This document shows positions 43,496 to 52,949 of a stretch of DNA of 64,000 nt, in pieces (position 1 is the stretch's first letter; every line of letters begins with the position of its first letter). The position numbers and the translations under genes were made by a program. Under the pieces are notes generated by a model, which did no database searches, was not told the DNA's origin, and worked only from the letters and a program-made list of their open reading frames with translations. The stretch covers positions 248,001-312,000 of the forward strand of contig NZ_RCNV01000002.1 of assembly GCF_003667275.1 (NCBI RefSeq), in the 5' to 3' direction. Source of the stretch: Mesonia aquimarina (GTDB lineage Bacteria; Bacteroidota; Bacteroidia; Flavobacteriales; Flavobacteriaceae).

Positions 43496-45016
43496 TTAAC
43501 GAAGTTCAGCTATAGCGAAATCTATACGCTGTATAGCATTTTCTTTTCCGATGGAAGAAATGATGTGGAATAAATCGGGTCCTTTCATTTCGCCTACCAT
43601 TGCTAAACGTAGTGGTTGCATTACTTTTCCGAAACCAATTTCTTGATCAGTAATCCATTTTTTTACATTTTCTTGAAGGGTTTCTTGGGAAAAATCTTCT
43701 GTGCCTTGCAAGAGAATTTTGATATTCTCCATAATTTCTGGCGTCTGTTCTTTCCAAGCTTTTTTAGCGGCTTTTTTCTCAAAACTTTCCGGAGCAACAA
43801 AATAAAACGAACTCAACTCCCAAAAATCATTAACAAAGGTAGCGCGTTCTTTAATGGTTTTAACCACCTCTTCAACATAAGGTAAACTTGCTTCAATATT
43901 TTTTTCGGCTAAAATCTGAAGGTATCTTTTGGCTAAATCTAAGTTTTCTTCTTCTTGTAAATAATGATGCTGAAACCATTTTGTTTTTTCAGGATCAAAT
44001 TTAGCACCGCCTTTAGAAACGTGTTCTAAACTAAAAGCTTTAATTAATTCATCTAACGAATAAATTTCTTTTTCTGAACCTTCACCTTCATTCCAACCTA
44101 AAAAGGCTAACATATTCATTACAGCTTCCGGAACATAACCTTCTTCTCTGTAACCTGATGCAATATCGCTAGTTTTAGGATCTTTCCATTCTAATGGGAA
44201 AACCGGGAAGCCCATTTTATCGCCATCACGTTTGCTTAATTTTCCTTTTCCTGTAGGTTTTAAAATTAAGGGTAAATGTGCAAATTTTGGTGTTTCCCAA
44301 CCAAAGGCTTTGTACAATAAAACGTGTAACGGCATGCTTGGCAACCATTCTTCTCCACGAATTACGTGGGTAATTTTCATTAAATGGTCATCTACAATAT
44401 TTGCTAAATGATAGGTTGGCATTCCATCGCTTTTAAACAAAACTTTATCATCTAGAATATTGGTATCAATATCTATTTCACCACGAATTTCATCTTGCAT
44501 TTTTAAAGCTTCATCTTGTGGCGATTTAAATCGAATGACATACGGCTCGTTATTAGCCAATTTTTTCTGAACTTCTTCTTCACTTAACGCAAGCGAATTG
44601 GAAAGTTTTAAACGATTATGCCAATTATAAATGAAGGTTTTTCCCTTAGCTTCATGATCTTTTCTGTGCGCTGTTAATTCATCTGGGGTATCAAAAGCAT
44701 AATAAGCATTGCCAGATGCTAATAAATTATCGGCATAAGCTGTGTATAAATCTTTACGTTCGCTTTGTCTGTACGGACCTACATTACCTTCTTTTTCGGG
44801 TCCTTCATCAAAAGGAATATTGCACCAATTTAGGGTTTCAATAATGTAATCTTCTGCACCTTCTACATAGCGTGTTTGGTCGGTATCTTCTATACGTAAC
44901 ACAAAATCGCCGTCATTTTTTTTGGCAAATAGGTAATTAAAAAGTGCCGTTCTTACGCCACCAATATGTAAAGGTCCGGTTGGACTCGGGGCAAATCGTA
45001 CTCTAACTTTTGACAT
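43496..45016 (-). CDS. gltX: Glutamyl-tRNA synthetase
   Basis: This 506-residue class I synthetase has the HIGH-type signature FAPSPTGPLHIGGVRTALFN (8-27) and the KMSKR-type loop KLSKRDGDKMG (about 258-268), with FRIEDTD-like LRIEDTDQTRY near residue 41. The C-terminal helical anticodon-binding domain is complete and ends in IDFAIAELR. Length and motifs are normal for a discriminating or non-discriminating GluRS; because a glnS is in this window, tRNA-Gln misacylation is not needed. The start is the ATG giving MSKVRVRFAPS. Confidence 0.97.
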   Translation of the reverse strand: MSKVRVRFAPSPTGPLHIGGVRTALFNYLFAKKNDGDFVLRIEDTDQTRYVEGAEDYIIETLNWCNIPFDEGPEKEGNVGPYRQSERKDLYTAYADNLLASGNAYYAFDTPDELTAHRKDHEAKGKTFIYNWHNRLKLSNSLALSEEEVQKKLANNEPYVIRFKSPQDEALKMQDEIRGEIDIDTNILDDKVLFKSDGMPTYHLANIVDDHLMKITHVIRGEEWLPSMPLHVLLYKAFGWETPKFAHLPLILKPTGKGKLSKRDGDKMGFPVFPLEWKDPKTSDIASGYREEGYVPEAVMNMLAFLGWNEGEGSEKEIYSLDELIKAFSLEHVSKGGAKFDPEKTKWFQHHYLQEEENLDLAKRYLQILAEKNIEASLPYVEEVVKTIKERATFVNDFWELSSFYFVAPESFEKKAAKKAWKEQTPEIMENIKILLQGTEDFSQETLQENVKKWITDQEIGFGKVMQPLRLAMVGEMKGPDLFHIISSIGKENAIQRIDFAIAELR

Positions 45017-45565
45017 TCCTCTTTTTTTTGCAAAGATACAATCTTATTGCTCTTTTGCTAAAGCCTTTTTTTAGAAGTATTTTTTAATGCTGCTAATCCT
45101 ACTTTAAATAGTTTATGTATTCATTTTTTCCAATGATGAAAAAACGAAACAAAAAAATCTAGGCTTACGAAACTTTATCTAAATTTATTGTTCGCCTTCT
45201 AAATTTTAGGAACTCGCCTTAAAAAATAGTGCTTTTTGGAATATTCTGGTTGGCTCAGACAGCCTAAAATTTTACTCTAAAGCACTATTACTATTTACTT
45301 TCAAAGTTTTAAACTTCGACACCTTGCTTTTTTGTAAAAATACATAAAACCTAATGCTAATTATTTTTGTTCCTGTTTATTAGGTAGTTACAATCAGGTC
45401 TTGATTCTTGTTTCTAAAAGCGAAGCGGTCTGGGTTCTATATTGGACAGCAAATACTTTTATGGTAAGAATTTTGCACTATACTTCCCGTTAAAGCCATT
45501 TTAAAAAATAGCGGAGTAAAATTTTTATTGTACTTTTAAAGGTTATAGAAATTGCATAGAAGAAC
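45017..45565. other. 549-bp non-coding gap with interleaved inverted repeats
   Basis: No credible gene is seen. A TATCTTTG on the minus strand (45038-45031) may be the gltX -7 box. Two perfect inverted-repeat pairs occur: AAATTTTAGG (45201-45210) with CCTAAAATTT (45263-45272), and AATAGTGCTTT (45225-45235) with AAAGCACTATT (45279-45289). The pairs interleave instead of nesting. They may be the remnant of a mobile element or a structured RNA. Confidence 0.4.
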
Positions 45566-48500
45566 ATGAGTAATTACGATAAAATAATACATAAACTTGA
45601 AAGTTTCATTAAGCGGTATTACACCAATGAGTTAATAAAAGGAGCAATCCTTTTTTTTGCTATTGGTTTGCTTTATTTTTTACTCACCGTTTCTTTTGAA
45701 TATTTCTTTTGGCTAGGCAGTTTAGGGAGAACTATTTTGTTTTGGTTGTTTATTGCAGTAGAAGTTGGACTTTTTGGCCGATTTATTTTGTTTCCCCTTG
45801 CCAAACTTTTTAAGCTTTCTAAAGGAATAGATTATTATGAAGCCTCAAAAATTATTGGTCAACATTTTCCTGAAGTTAATGATAAATTACTGAATGTTAT
45901 ACAGTTAAAACAAAATGCAAGTTCTAAAGATTCTGAATTAGCTTTAGCGAGTATAGAACAAAAATCGGTAGAACTACAACCTATTCCTTTTCAAATAGCT
46001 ATTAATTTTAAACAAAATTTGCGCTATATAAAATATGCTGCCATTCCATTACTTATAGTCTTGGCAATATATATTTCAGGAAACAGCTCTTTATTTTCTG
46101 AAGGTTATACGCGAGTTGTTAATTATGAAAAAGCATACGAACCACCGGCACCTTTTCAGTTTACTATTAACAATAAAAGTTTACAGGTTAATGAAAATGA
46201 GAATTTTCTTGTTGAAGTAGAAACTAACGGAAAAATTATTCCGGAAGATGCTCAAATTCATATTGGCGATAATGATTATTTATTGACAAAAATTTCGCCC
46301 GGTGTTTTTCAATTTAGTTTTGATAATGTAAAAAAAGATCAGGAATTCTATTTTTCGGCTAATAAAGTTGAATCGAAACCATATACGTTAAAAGTCACAC
46401 AAGTTCCTACTTTGTTGAATTTTGAAATGCGTTTAGATTACCCGGCATATCTTCAAAAACAAGATGAAGTTATTAAAGGGAACGGAAACGCCAATATTCC
46501 TGAAGGTACAAAAGTTACTTGGAATCTTAAAACTAGAAGTACAGATCAAGTTCAATTAGAATGGAACGACAGCCTAATTGATTTTTCGAAGGCAAATAAC
46601 AGCTTTACACAGCAAATGCCGGTATATAGAAATAAATATTATAGCATTGCTACTTCCAATAAAGATTTAAAAAATTATGAGAAACTTTCCTATGCTTTTA
46701 AAGTAGTACGCGATCAATTTCCGGAGATAGAAGTGGAGATGAAAAAGGATAGTGTAACCGAAGATCAATTATATTTTCGGGGCAGAATTTCTGATGATTA
46801 TGGCTTACGAAAAGTGGAACTTGTTTATTATCCTATCGAAAATAAAAAAGATACACAGCGAAAATCAATTTCAATTTCAAGAGAAAATTTCGATCAGTTC
46901 TTATATAGTTTCCCTGCTGGCGTGGACTTACAAGAAGGTAAGGCTTATGAATTGTTTTTTCAAGTTTACGATAATGATGGCGTAAACGGATCTAAAACCA
47001 GTAAAAGTTCGACGTTTGTTTATAGAAAAAGAACTGAGGACGAGGAAGAGGAGCGCCAACTCAATAACCAAAATGAAATGATTCAAGGGATGAATAAATC
47101 ACTTGAAAAAATGAAAGAATCTAATGAAGAATTACAAGAAATAGATCAGCTTCAAAAGGAGAAGAAACAATTAAATTATAACGATCAAAAAAAATTGGAA
47201 CGTTTCATCGAACGACAAAAACAACAAGAAAAAATGATGAAACAGTATTCCAAAAAAATGAAGGAAAACTTAGAAGATTTTAAATCTAAAGACAAAGAAG
47301 ATCCTTACAAAAAGAATTTAGAAGAACGTTTTGAAAGAAATGAAAAGAAATTAGAGGAAAATGAAAAACTCTTAAAAGAATTAGAAAAGTATAACAAGAA
47401 AATTTCTAAAGAAGAACTAACCAAAAAGCTTGAAAAACTCTCTAAGCAAAATATTAACCAGCAAAAAAATTTAGAGCAATTATTGGAGTTAACAAAGCGA
47501 TATTATGTTCAGGAAAAGGCAAAAAAACTGGCTTCGGATTTAGAAAAACTTTCAAAGAAACAAGAGGATTTAAGTAATAAAAAAGAAGAGAATACAAGTG
47601 AGGCTCAGAAAAAAATGAATAAAGATTTTGAAGAGTTGACCAAAGATATTGATAGTCTTCAGAAAGAAAATAAAAACTTAAAAAAACCCATGGAGCTGGG
47701 TATGAAAAAAGAAGACGAAGATGCTGTAAAAAAGGATCAAGAAGAAGCTACCAAAGAATTGGAGAAAAAGGAGGATGCTGAAAAAAGTGATTCCGAAAAC
47801 AGTGAAGGAGATTCTGAAAAAAAGGATGCTGAGAAGGGTAGTAAATCTTCATCCAATTCTGCTAGTCAAAAAGCACAAAAAAAGCAACAATCAGCAGCAA
47901 AAAAAATGAAGCAAATGAGTTCTCAAATGCAGCAGCAAATGAGTCAATCCGGAGGAGAACAGCAACAGGAAGATGCCGAAATGCTGCGTCAAATTTTAGA
48001 TAATTTAATTACCTTTTCTTTTCAGCAAGAAAATTTAATGGAAGATTTTAAGGCTTTGAGTGATAATAGTCCAAATTTTGGTAAAAAATTGCGTTACCAA
48101 AATGTATTGCGTGAAAATTTCCAACACATAGATGATAGTCTTTATGCACTTGCCTTAAGAAACCCGATGATTTCAGAAAAAATCACTGCTAAATTAACTG
48201 ATGTAGAATTTAATCTAGAAAAGTCTTTAGAGCGTTTGGCTCAAAACGATTTACGTACAGGTACTGCTAGTCAGCAATATACTTTAACTGGTGCTAATGA
48301 TTTAGCTAACTTGCTTGGGGATGCTTTAAATCAAATGCAAATGAGTATGCAAGGCTCAGATGGACAAGGAAAACCCGGTAAATCAGGTAAAGGACAGGGT
48401 CAAGGACGAGGTTTTCAATTACCCGATATCATAAAAAAGCAAGGAGATTTAAACTCGAAAATGCAAAATGGTCAGAAGCCTGGAGAAAAACCTGGTGGTG

Positions 48501-49030
48501 AACAACAAGGCCAAAATGGGAAAAATGGTCAATCGCAAGGTCAACAAGACGGACAGGGAAAATCAGGCCAAGGTTCGCAAGGGAATAATGGAAAAGGAGA
48601 ACAAGGCCAAGGTCAAAATGGTGAACAACAAAGTGAGCGACTTTATGAAATTTACCAAGAACAACAGCGACTACGAATGCAGTTAGAAGATTTAATAGAA
48701 CGCGAAGGCTTAGGAGGAGATGCAAAACGTCTTGCTAAAAGTATGGACCAAATAGAACAAGAATTATTACAAAATGGTTTTAATAGGCAAACTGAAGAAC
48801 GCATGATGAATCTTCAACATCGATTATTACAATTAAAAGACGCAAGTTTAAAGCAAGGAAAAGATAATAAAAGGCAATCACAAACCAATGAAGATGAGTA
48901 TGTTAATGAAGTAAATGATTCTTATAAAAAGGCAAAAGATTATTTTAATACCACTGAAATATTAAATAGACAAAGCTTACCTTTGCGCCAAAATTATAAA
49001 GAGCTTGTTGAGGAGTATTTTAAAGAATAA
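45566..49030 (+). CDS. DUF4175-type large membrane protein with coiled-coil and Gln/Gly-rich tail
   Basis: This 1154-residue protein starts with two transmembrane helices (about 22-45 and 50-74), then a third near 155-172. A beta-rich extracytoplasmic region follows (about 190-490, with PPAPFQFTINNKSLQVNENENFLVEVE). From about 492 to 770 it is almost continuous Lys/Glu-rich coiled coil. A Met/Gln-rich stretch (KMKQMSSQMQQQMSQSGGEQQQ), a helical segment, and a Gly/Gln/Asn-rich low-complexity region (about 930-1025, GQGQGRGF and similar) come after. This matches DUF4175 proteins of Bacteroidota, whose function is not established. It runs into ybeY after 2 nt. Confidence 0.85.
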   Translation: MSNYDKIIHKLESFIKRYYTNELIKGAILFFAIGLLYFLLTVSFEYFFWLGSLGRTILFWLFIAVEVGLFGRFILFPLAKLFKLSKGIDYYEASKIIGQHFPEVNDKLLNVIQLKQNASSKDSELALASIEQKSVELQPIPFQIAINFKQNLRYIKYAAIPLLIVLAIYISGNSSLFSEGYTRVVNYEKAYEPPAPFQFTINNKSLQVNENENFLVEVETNGKIIPEDAQIHIGDNDYLLTKISPGVFQFSFDNVKKDQEFYFSANKVESKPYTLKVTQVPTLLNFEMRLDYPAYLQKQDEVIKGNGNANIPEGTKVTWNLKTRSTDQVQLEWNDSLIDFSKANNSFTQQMPVYRNKYYSIATSNKDLKNYEKLSYAFKVVRDQFPEIEVEMKKDSVTEDQLYFRGRISDDYGLRKVELVYYPIENKKDTQRKSISISRENFDQFLYSFPAGVDLQEGKAYELFFQVYDNDGVNGSKTSKSSTFVYRKRTEDEEEERQLNNQNEMIQGMNKSLEKMKESNEELQEIDQLQKEKKQLNYNDQKKLERFIERQKQQEKMMKQYSKKMKENLEDFKSKDKEDPYKKNLEERFERNEKKLEENEKLLKELEKYNKKISKEELTKKLEKLSKQNINQQKNLEQLLELTKRYYVQEKAKKLASDLEKLSKKQEDLSNKKEENTSEAQKKMNKDFEELTKDIDSLQKENKNLKKPMELGMKKEDEDAVKKDQEEATKELEKKEDAEKSDSENSEGDSEKKDAEKGSKSSSNSASQKAQKKQQSAAKKMKQMSSQMQQQMSQSGGEQQQEDAEMLRQILDNLITFSFQQENLMEDFKALSDNSPNFGKKLRYQNVLRENFQHIDDSLYALALRNPMISEKITAKLTDVEFNLEKSLERLAQNDLRTGTASQQYTLTGANDLANLLGDALNQMQMSMQGSDGQGKPGKSGKGQGQGRGFQLPDIIKKQGDLNSKMQNGQKPGEKPGGEQQGQNGKNGQSQGQQDGQGKSGQGSQGNNGKGEQGQGQNGEQQSERLYEIYQEQQRLRMQLEDLIEREGLGGDAKRLAKSMDQIEQELLQNGFNRQTEERMMNLQHRLLQLKDASLKQGKDNKRQSQTNEDEYVNEVNDSYKKAKDYFNTTEILNRQSLPLRQNYKELVEEYFKE

Positions 49031-49032
49031 TA

Positions 49033-49452
49033 ATGATTAATTTTTTTAGCGAAACAAATTTTAATTTAGATTCTAGTCAAAATTTTGAAGATTGGATTAC
49101 TAAGGTAATTTCATCAGAATCCAAAAATTTAGGCGATATAAATTATATTTTTTGTGATGACGAATATTTACATGAGATTAATCTAAAATACCTTCAACAC
49201 GACACCCTTACAGATATTATAACTTTTGATTCAGTTGAAGGAGACATTATAAATGCCGATATCTTTATCAGTATTGACCGCGTTAACGATAATGCCAAAG
49301 ATTTAAATATAAACTTTAATGAAGAATTAAAACGTGTTATGATTCATGGCATTCTTCATTTATGTGGTTTTTCAGATCATTCTACTGAAGAAAAGCAAAT
49401 TATGAGGGAAAAAGAAAACGAAAAAATTAAAATGTTCCACGTGGAACAATAG
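49033..49452 (+). CDS. ybeY: Endoribonuclease YbeY
   Basis: This 139-residue metalloprotein matures rRNA 3' ends. The zinc motif MIHGILHLCGFSDHS supplies His105, His109 and His116, with one extra residue (Ser114) before the third ligand, a form common in this phylum. The upstream block LNLKYLQHDTLTDIITFD is family-typical. The last codons read KMFHVEQ and are formed by a parS-type palindrome (49433-49448), so the C-terminal residues are shaped by a DNA site. It starts 2 nt after DUF4175 and ends 12 nt before mnmG. Confidence 0.93.
   Translation: MINFFSETNFNLDSSQNFEDWITKVISSESKNLGDINYIFCDDEYLHEINLKYLQHDTLTDIITFDSVEGDIINADIFISIDRVNDNAKDLNINFNEELKRVMIHGILHLCGFSDHSTEEKQIMREKENEKIKMFHVEQ
49433..49448. 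promoter_or_regulatory. parS-type ParB-binding palindrome (site 1)
   Basis: TGTTCCACGTGGAACA is a perfect 16-bp palindrome. It matches the chromosomal parS consensus TGTTNCACGTGAAACA except for the symmetric G-A change that keeps the palindrome. It lies inside the end of ybeY. An identical site is 1.9 kb away. Confidence 0.75.
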
Positions 49453-49464
49453 AATTGCAATGTT

Positions 49465-51336
49465 ATGTTTGAAAAGGAGTATGATGTAATTGTAGTAGGA
49501 GGAGGGCACGCAGGAAGTGAAGCTGCTGCAGCTGCTGCAAATATGGGAAGCAAAACGTTATTAGTGACTATGAACCTCCAAAATATCGCGCAAATGTCCT
49601 GCAATCCTGCTATGGGAGGTATTGCAAAAGGTCAAATTTTGCGTGAAATTGATGCCATGGGCGGTTACAGTGGAATTGTAAGCGATACGAGTGCTATACA
49701 ATTTAAAATGCTTAATAAATCTAAAGGACCAGCAATGTGGAGTCCACGTGTTCAAAGCGATCGAATGCGTTTTGCTGAAGATTGGCGTATGATGCTTGAA
49801 AAGACTCAAAACCTTGATTTCTATCAAGAAATGGTAGCCGGAATACTCATTGAAAATGGAAAAATATCCGGTGTTAAAACATCCTTAGGTCTAGAAATTA
49901 AATCCAAAAGTGTAATCCTTACTAATGGAACCTTCTTAAACGGACTTATTCATATTGGTGAAAAAAACTTTGGGGGAGGGCGATCTGGTGAACGTGCTGC
50001 AACGGGAATTACTGCGGATTTAGTTGAACTAGGTTTTGAATCTGGAAGAATGAAAACCGGAACACCACCAAGAGTAGACGGAAGGTCCTTAGATTTTTCT
50101 AAAATGATAGAGCAACCCGGTGATGAAATCCCGGCAAAATTTTCTTTTTTGGATTCAACAAAACCATTAACGCATCAACGATCTTGTCATATGACGTATA
50201 CTTCCCCTGAAGTACACAATCTATTGAAAGAAGGTTTTGATCGTTCGCCTATGTTTAATGGAAGAATAGATAGCGTTGGCCCGCGTTATTGCCCAAGTAT
50301 TGAAGATAAAATTAATCGATTTGCCGATAAAGACCGTCACCAACTATTTGTTGAGCCAGAAGGATGGAATACAGTAGAGTATTATGTGAATGGATTTTCA
50401 ACAAGTCTACCGGAAGATGTACAATATAAAGCTTTGAAATCTGTAGCTGGTTTTGAAAACGTAAAGTTTTTTAGACCGGGTTATGCAATAGAGTACGATT
50501 ATTTTCCACCGACACAATTAAAACATACCTTAGAAACTAAACTTGTAGAAGGACTTTATTTTGCGGGTCAAATTAACGGAACCACAGGTTATGAAGAAGC
50601 TGCTTGTCAAGGATTAATGGCCGGTATAAATGCTGCCCTTAAAATACAAGAAAAGGAAGAATTTATTTTGAGTAGAGATGAAGCTTATATAGGCGTTTTA
50701 ATTGATGATCTTATTACAAAGGGAACAGAAGAGCCTTATAGAATGTTTACTTCTCGTGCTGAATATAGAACACTTTTAAGGCAGGACAATGCTGATTTTA
50801 GACTTACTGAAAAAAGCTACAATCTTGGTTTAGCTTCGGAAAAAAGGCTAACGCGTATGCTTGAGAAAAAAATGGCAGCTGAAAAATTTGTTGACTTTTT
50901 TAAAGATACGAGTGTTAAACCCGAAGAAATTAATCCGGTTTTAAAAGTTAATAATTCTGCTCAGGTTAAACAAAGTGGAAAAATGTTTAAGATTTTTGCT
51001 CGTCCCAATATCAGTATGAATGATATCAGAAAGGTTGAATCTATAGAAAATTATATTCAAGAAAATAATTTAGATACAGAAGTGTTAGAACAGGCAGAAA
51101 TTCAAGTAAAATATTCTGGATATATTGATAAGGAAAAAAATAATGCCGATAAATTACATCGATTAGAAGGTTTAAAAATCCCTGCAAATTTTGATTATTC
51201 CGGTCTTCAATCTATGTCTCTAGAAGCAAGAGAAAAATTGAATAAAATTCAACCCAGAACAGTTTCGCAAGCTTCAAGAGTAAGCGGTGTAAGCCCGAGT
51301 GATATTTCGGTTTTATTGGTATATATGGGGAGATAA
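49465..51336 (+). CDS. mnmG: tRNA uridine-5-carboxymethylaminomethyl modification enzyme MnmG
   Basis: This 623-residue FAD protein has the dinucleotide-binding start YDVIVVGGGHAGSEAAAAAA (6-25) and the conserved CNPAMGGIAKGQILREIDAMGG (46-67). TGTPPRVDGRSLDFS and the second FAD block YFAGQINGTTGYEEAACQGLMAG (about 367-389) follow. The C-terminal helical GidA domain includes YEEAACQG-to-RAEYRTLLRQDNAD. With MnmE it installs cmnm5U at the wobble position of tRNAs. In many bacteria mnmG lies near the origin with parAB; here it is bracketed by two parS-type sites. Confidence 0.97.
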   Translation: MFEKEYDVIVVGGGHAGSEAAAAAANMGSKTLLVTMNLQNIAQMSCNPAMGGIAKGQILREIDAMGGYSGIVSDTSAIQFKMLNKSKGPAMWSPRVQSDRMRFAEDWRMMLEKTQNLDFYQEMVAGILIENGKISGVKTSLGLEIKSKSVILTNGTFLNGLIHIGEKNFGGGRSGERAATGITADLVELGFESGRMKTGTPPRVDGRSLDFSKMIEQPGDEIPAKFSFLDSTKPLTHQRSCHMTYTSPEVHNLLKEGFDRSPMFNGRIDSVGPRYCPSIEDKINRFADKDRHQLFVEPEGWNTVEYYVNGFSTSLPEDVQYKALKSVAGFENVKFFRPGYAIEYDYFPPTQLKHTLETKLVEGLYFAGQINGTTGYEEAACQGLMAGINAALKIQEKEEFILSRDEAYIGVLIDDLITKGTEEPYRMFTSRAEYRTLLRQDNADFRLTEKSYNLGLASEKRLTRMLEKKMAAEKFVDFFKDTSVKPEEINPVLKVNNSAQVKQSGKMFKIFARPNISMNDIRKVESIENYIQENNLDTEVLEQAEIQVKYSGYIDKEKNNADKLHRLEGLKIPANFDYSGLQSMSLEAREKLNKIQPRTVSQASRVSGVSPSDISVLLVYMGR

Positions 51337-51340
51337 TTTT

Positions 51341-51362
51341 ATATGTTCCACGTGGAACATAT
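51341..51362. promoter_or_regulatory. parS-type ParB-binding palindrome (site 2)
   Basis: The same 16-bp core as site 1 occupies 51344-51359, and here the palindrome extends to 22 bp (51341-51362). It is in the 32-bp gap between mnmG and the lipoprotein gene, 7 nt before the latter's start. Confidence 0.75.
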
Positions 51363-51368
51363 TATTAT

Positions 51369-51899
51369 ATGCTTAAAAAAGTTGCTTTTTTATTTGTTTT
51401 ATTTTTCTTTATGTACTCTTGTATTCCTGTTTATACAGCTAAAAGAATTAGTACACACGAGATTTCAGATGGAGGTCAGGAGTTTTTAGAACTGAAAGCC
51501 TATACCTTTCAATATAAAGGAAACAATTTTAATTATTTCAAGGCTATTCGAGATTTTTTTGAGTTGTCTAATGATGTCAATTTAAATGAATTTATTACAA
51601 ATGATTTCATTGAAAATAAAGAGCTAAAGTTTTTTATTTCTCGAGATATTGATAGGGATAGTTATTTAGATCTAACCGGATTAGTTTTCGGAAATAAGGA
51701 TAATGACAATCAAAACAACTCTCATAATATAAATGATAAAGAAGGTGATATAACAATAAAAAATGGTGGAGAAGTTCACTATGTTTATATTCAAATTTTA
51801 GATGAAAATGGTAATGATTTACTTGCAACAGATAATTTTTGGAAATCTATTGCCATACAAAAGTTGAAAAAACTTCAAGAAAAGATTAATAACAGATGA
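51369..51899 (+). CDS. Lipoprotein of unknown function
   Basis: This 176-residue protein has a hydrophobic signal (MLKKVAFLFVLFFFMYSC) with lipobox MYSC (Cys18). The mature part begins IPVYTAKRISTHEISDGGQEFLELKAYTFQYK. A charged, Asn-rich low-complexity stretch follows near 115-130 (GNKDNDNQNNSHN), then strands VHYVYIQILDENGNDLL. No family is recognised. Its end overlaps the methyltransferase start by 4 nt (ATGA), so the two are translated together. Confidence 0.7.
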   Translation: MLKKVAFLFVLFFFMYSCIPVYTAKRISTHEISDGGQEFLELKAYTFQYKGNNFNYFKAIRDFFELSNDVNLNEFITNDFIENKELKFFISRDIDRDSYLDLTGLVFGNKDNDNQNNSHNINDKEGDITIKNGGEVHYVYIQILDENGNDLLATDNFWKSIAIQKLKKLQEKINNR

Positions 51900-52741
51900 C
51901 CAAAAAATTAGATCGCTATTTTTTAAGCTGTCGAGATTATACAGTTTCCGGAAAAGAATTTGATTTGTATTGGAATGAAGAAAGAGATATCCTTCAAACA
52001 TTTCCGGTTCCGTCTTCATCAGAATTACCCGGTTATTATAAAAGTCAAGATTATATTTCGCATACCGATTCTTCTAAAACATTGATTGATAAAATTTATC
52101 AAGCGGTAAAAAGCAAAATGCTTCAAAAAAAACTAGATTTAATTTCATCTTTTTCTAGCGGAAAAACTTTGTTAGACATCGGCGCGGGAACAGGAGATTT
52201 TTTAGCTTTAGCAAAACAAAACTACTGGCGTATAAATGGAATTGAACCAAATACCAATGCCAGAAAATTAGCCCTTGATAAGGGTGTTAATTTATCAGCT
52301 AATAAAAATACTTTAGAGCCTGAAAAATATGATGCTATTACACTTTGGCATGTGTTAGAACATATTCCAAATTTAGAAGAAGAAATAGAATCATTAAAAT
52401 CACTTTTAAACATTGACGGAACTTTATTTATTGCTGTACCCAATTTCAAAAGTTACGATGCCAGGCATTATAAAAAATATTGGGCGGCTTACGATGTGCC
52501 TCGGCATATATGGCATTTTTCAAAAGAAGGAATAGAACGCTTATTTTCTCAACATAATTTAAAATTGGTTAAAACTAAACCCTTAGTGTATGACTCTTTT
52601 TATGTTAGTTTACTTTCTGAAAAATACAAAGGAGGAAATTTTAAATTTATCAAAGCATTCTTAACCGGATTAAAAAGTAATATTCTTGCAAGACGCTCTA
52701 AAGAGTACTCTTCTATAATTTATATATTTAAACAAGCTTAA
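51896..52741 (+). CDS. Class I SAM-dependent methyltransferase
   Basis: This 281-residue protein contains the SAM-binding Rossmann core. Motif I is TLLDIGAGTGDFLALA (about 94-109), the acidic SAM-ribose loop follows in GIEPNTNA, and motif IV is YDAITLWHVLEHIPNLEEEI (about 143-162). AVPNFKSYDARHYKKYWAAYDVPRHIWHF is the C-terminal conserved block of Methyltransf_23 proteins. The N-terminus (RYFLSCRDYTVSGKEFDLYWN) looks like a substrate-recognition or zinc-less variant of the usual sugar-methyltransferase start. The substrate is unknown, possibly a polysaccharide or lipid sugar. Confidence 0.87.
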   Translation: MTKKLDRYFLSCRDYTVSGKEFDLYWNEERDILQTFPVPSSSELPGYYKSQDYISHTDSSKTLIDKIYQAVKSKMLQKKLDLISSFSSGKTLLDIGAGTGDFLALAKQNYWRINGIEPNTNARKLALDKGVNLSANKNTLEPEKYDAITLWHVLEHIPNLEEEIESLKSLLNIDGTLFIAVPNFKSYDARHYKKYWAAYDVPRHIWHFSKEGIERLFSQHNLKLVKTKPLVYDSFYVSLLSEKYKGGNFKFIKAFLTGLKSNILARRSKEYSSIIYIFKQA

Positions 52742-52924
52742 AACGTTTTTTAAGGACATTATTTGCATTTTATTATAGATGAGTAGGCTTTTGTTCATAA
52801 ATTCTACTGAATTCCATTAAAAAGCTCTTATTTAATCGATTTATAATAATAATTATCTATTCGAAAATAATTTATATAAATTTAAACTATAGCAACTTAT
52901 TTTCTTCATTTTATTTAAAATATT

Positions 52925-52932
52925 TACATTTG
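52925..52932 (+). promoter_or_regulatory. Candidate -7 box for the OmpH-like gene
   Basis: TACATTTG matches TAnnTTTG, 17 nt before the ATG; TTC sits where TTG is expected at N17 spacing. Confidence 0.4.
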
Positions 52933-52949
52933 ACCAAAATCAAAAAATC

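Noticed and set aside
48429-48725. Minus-strand frame of 98 codons in the DUF4175 tail
   Set aside because: It is the antisense of a Gly/Gln repeat region and gives a low-complexity Leu/His protein.
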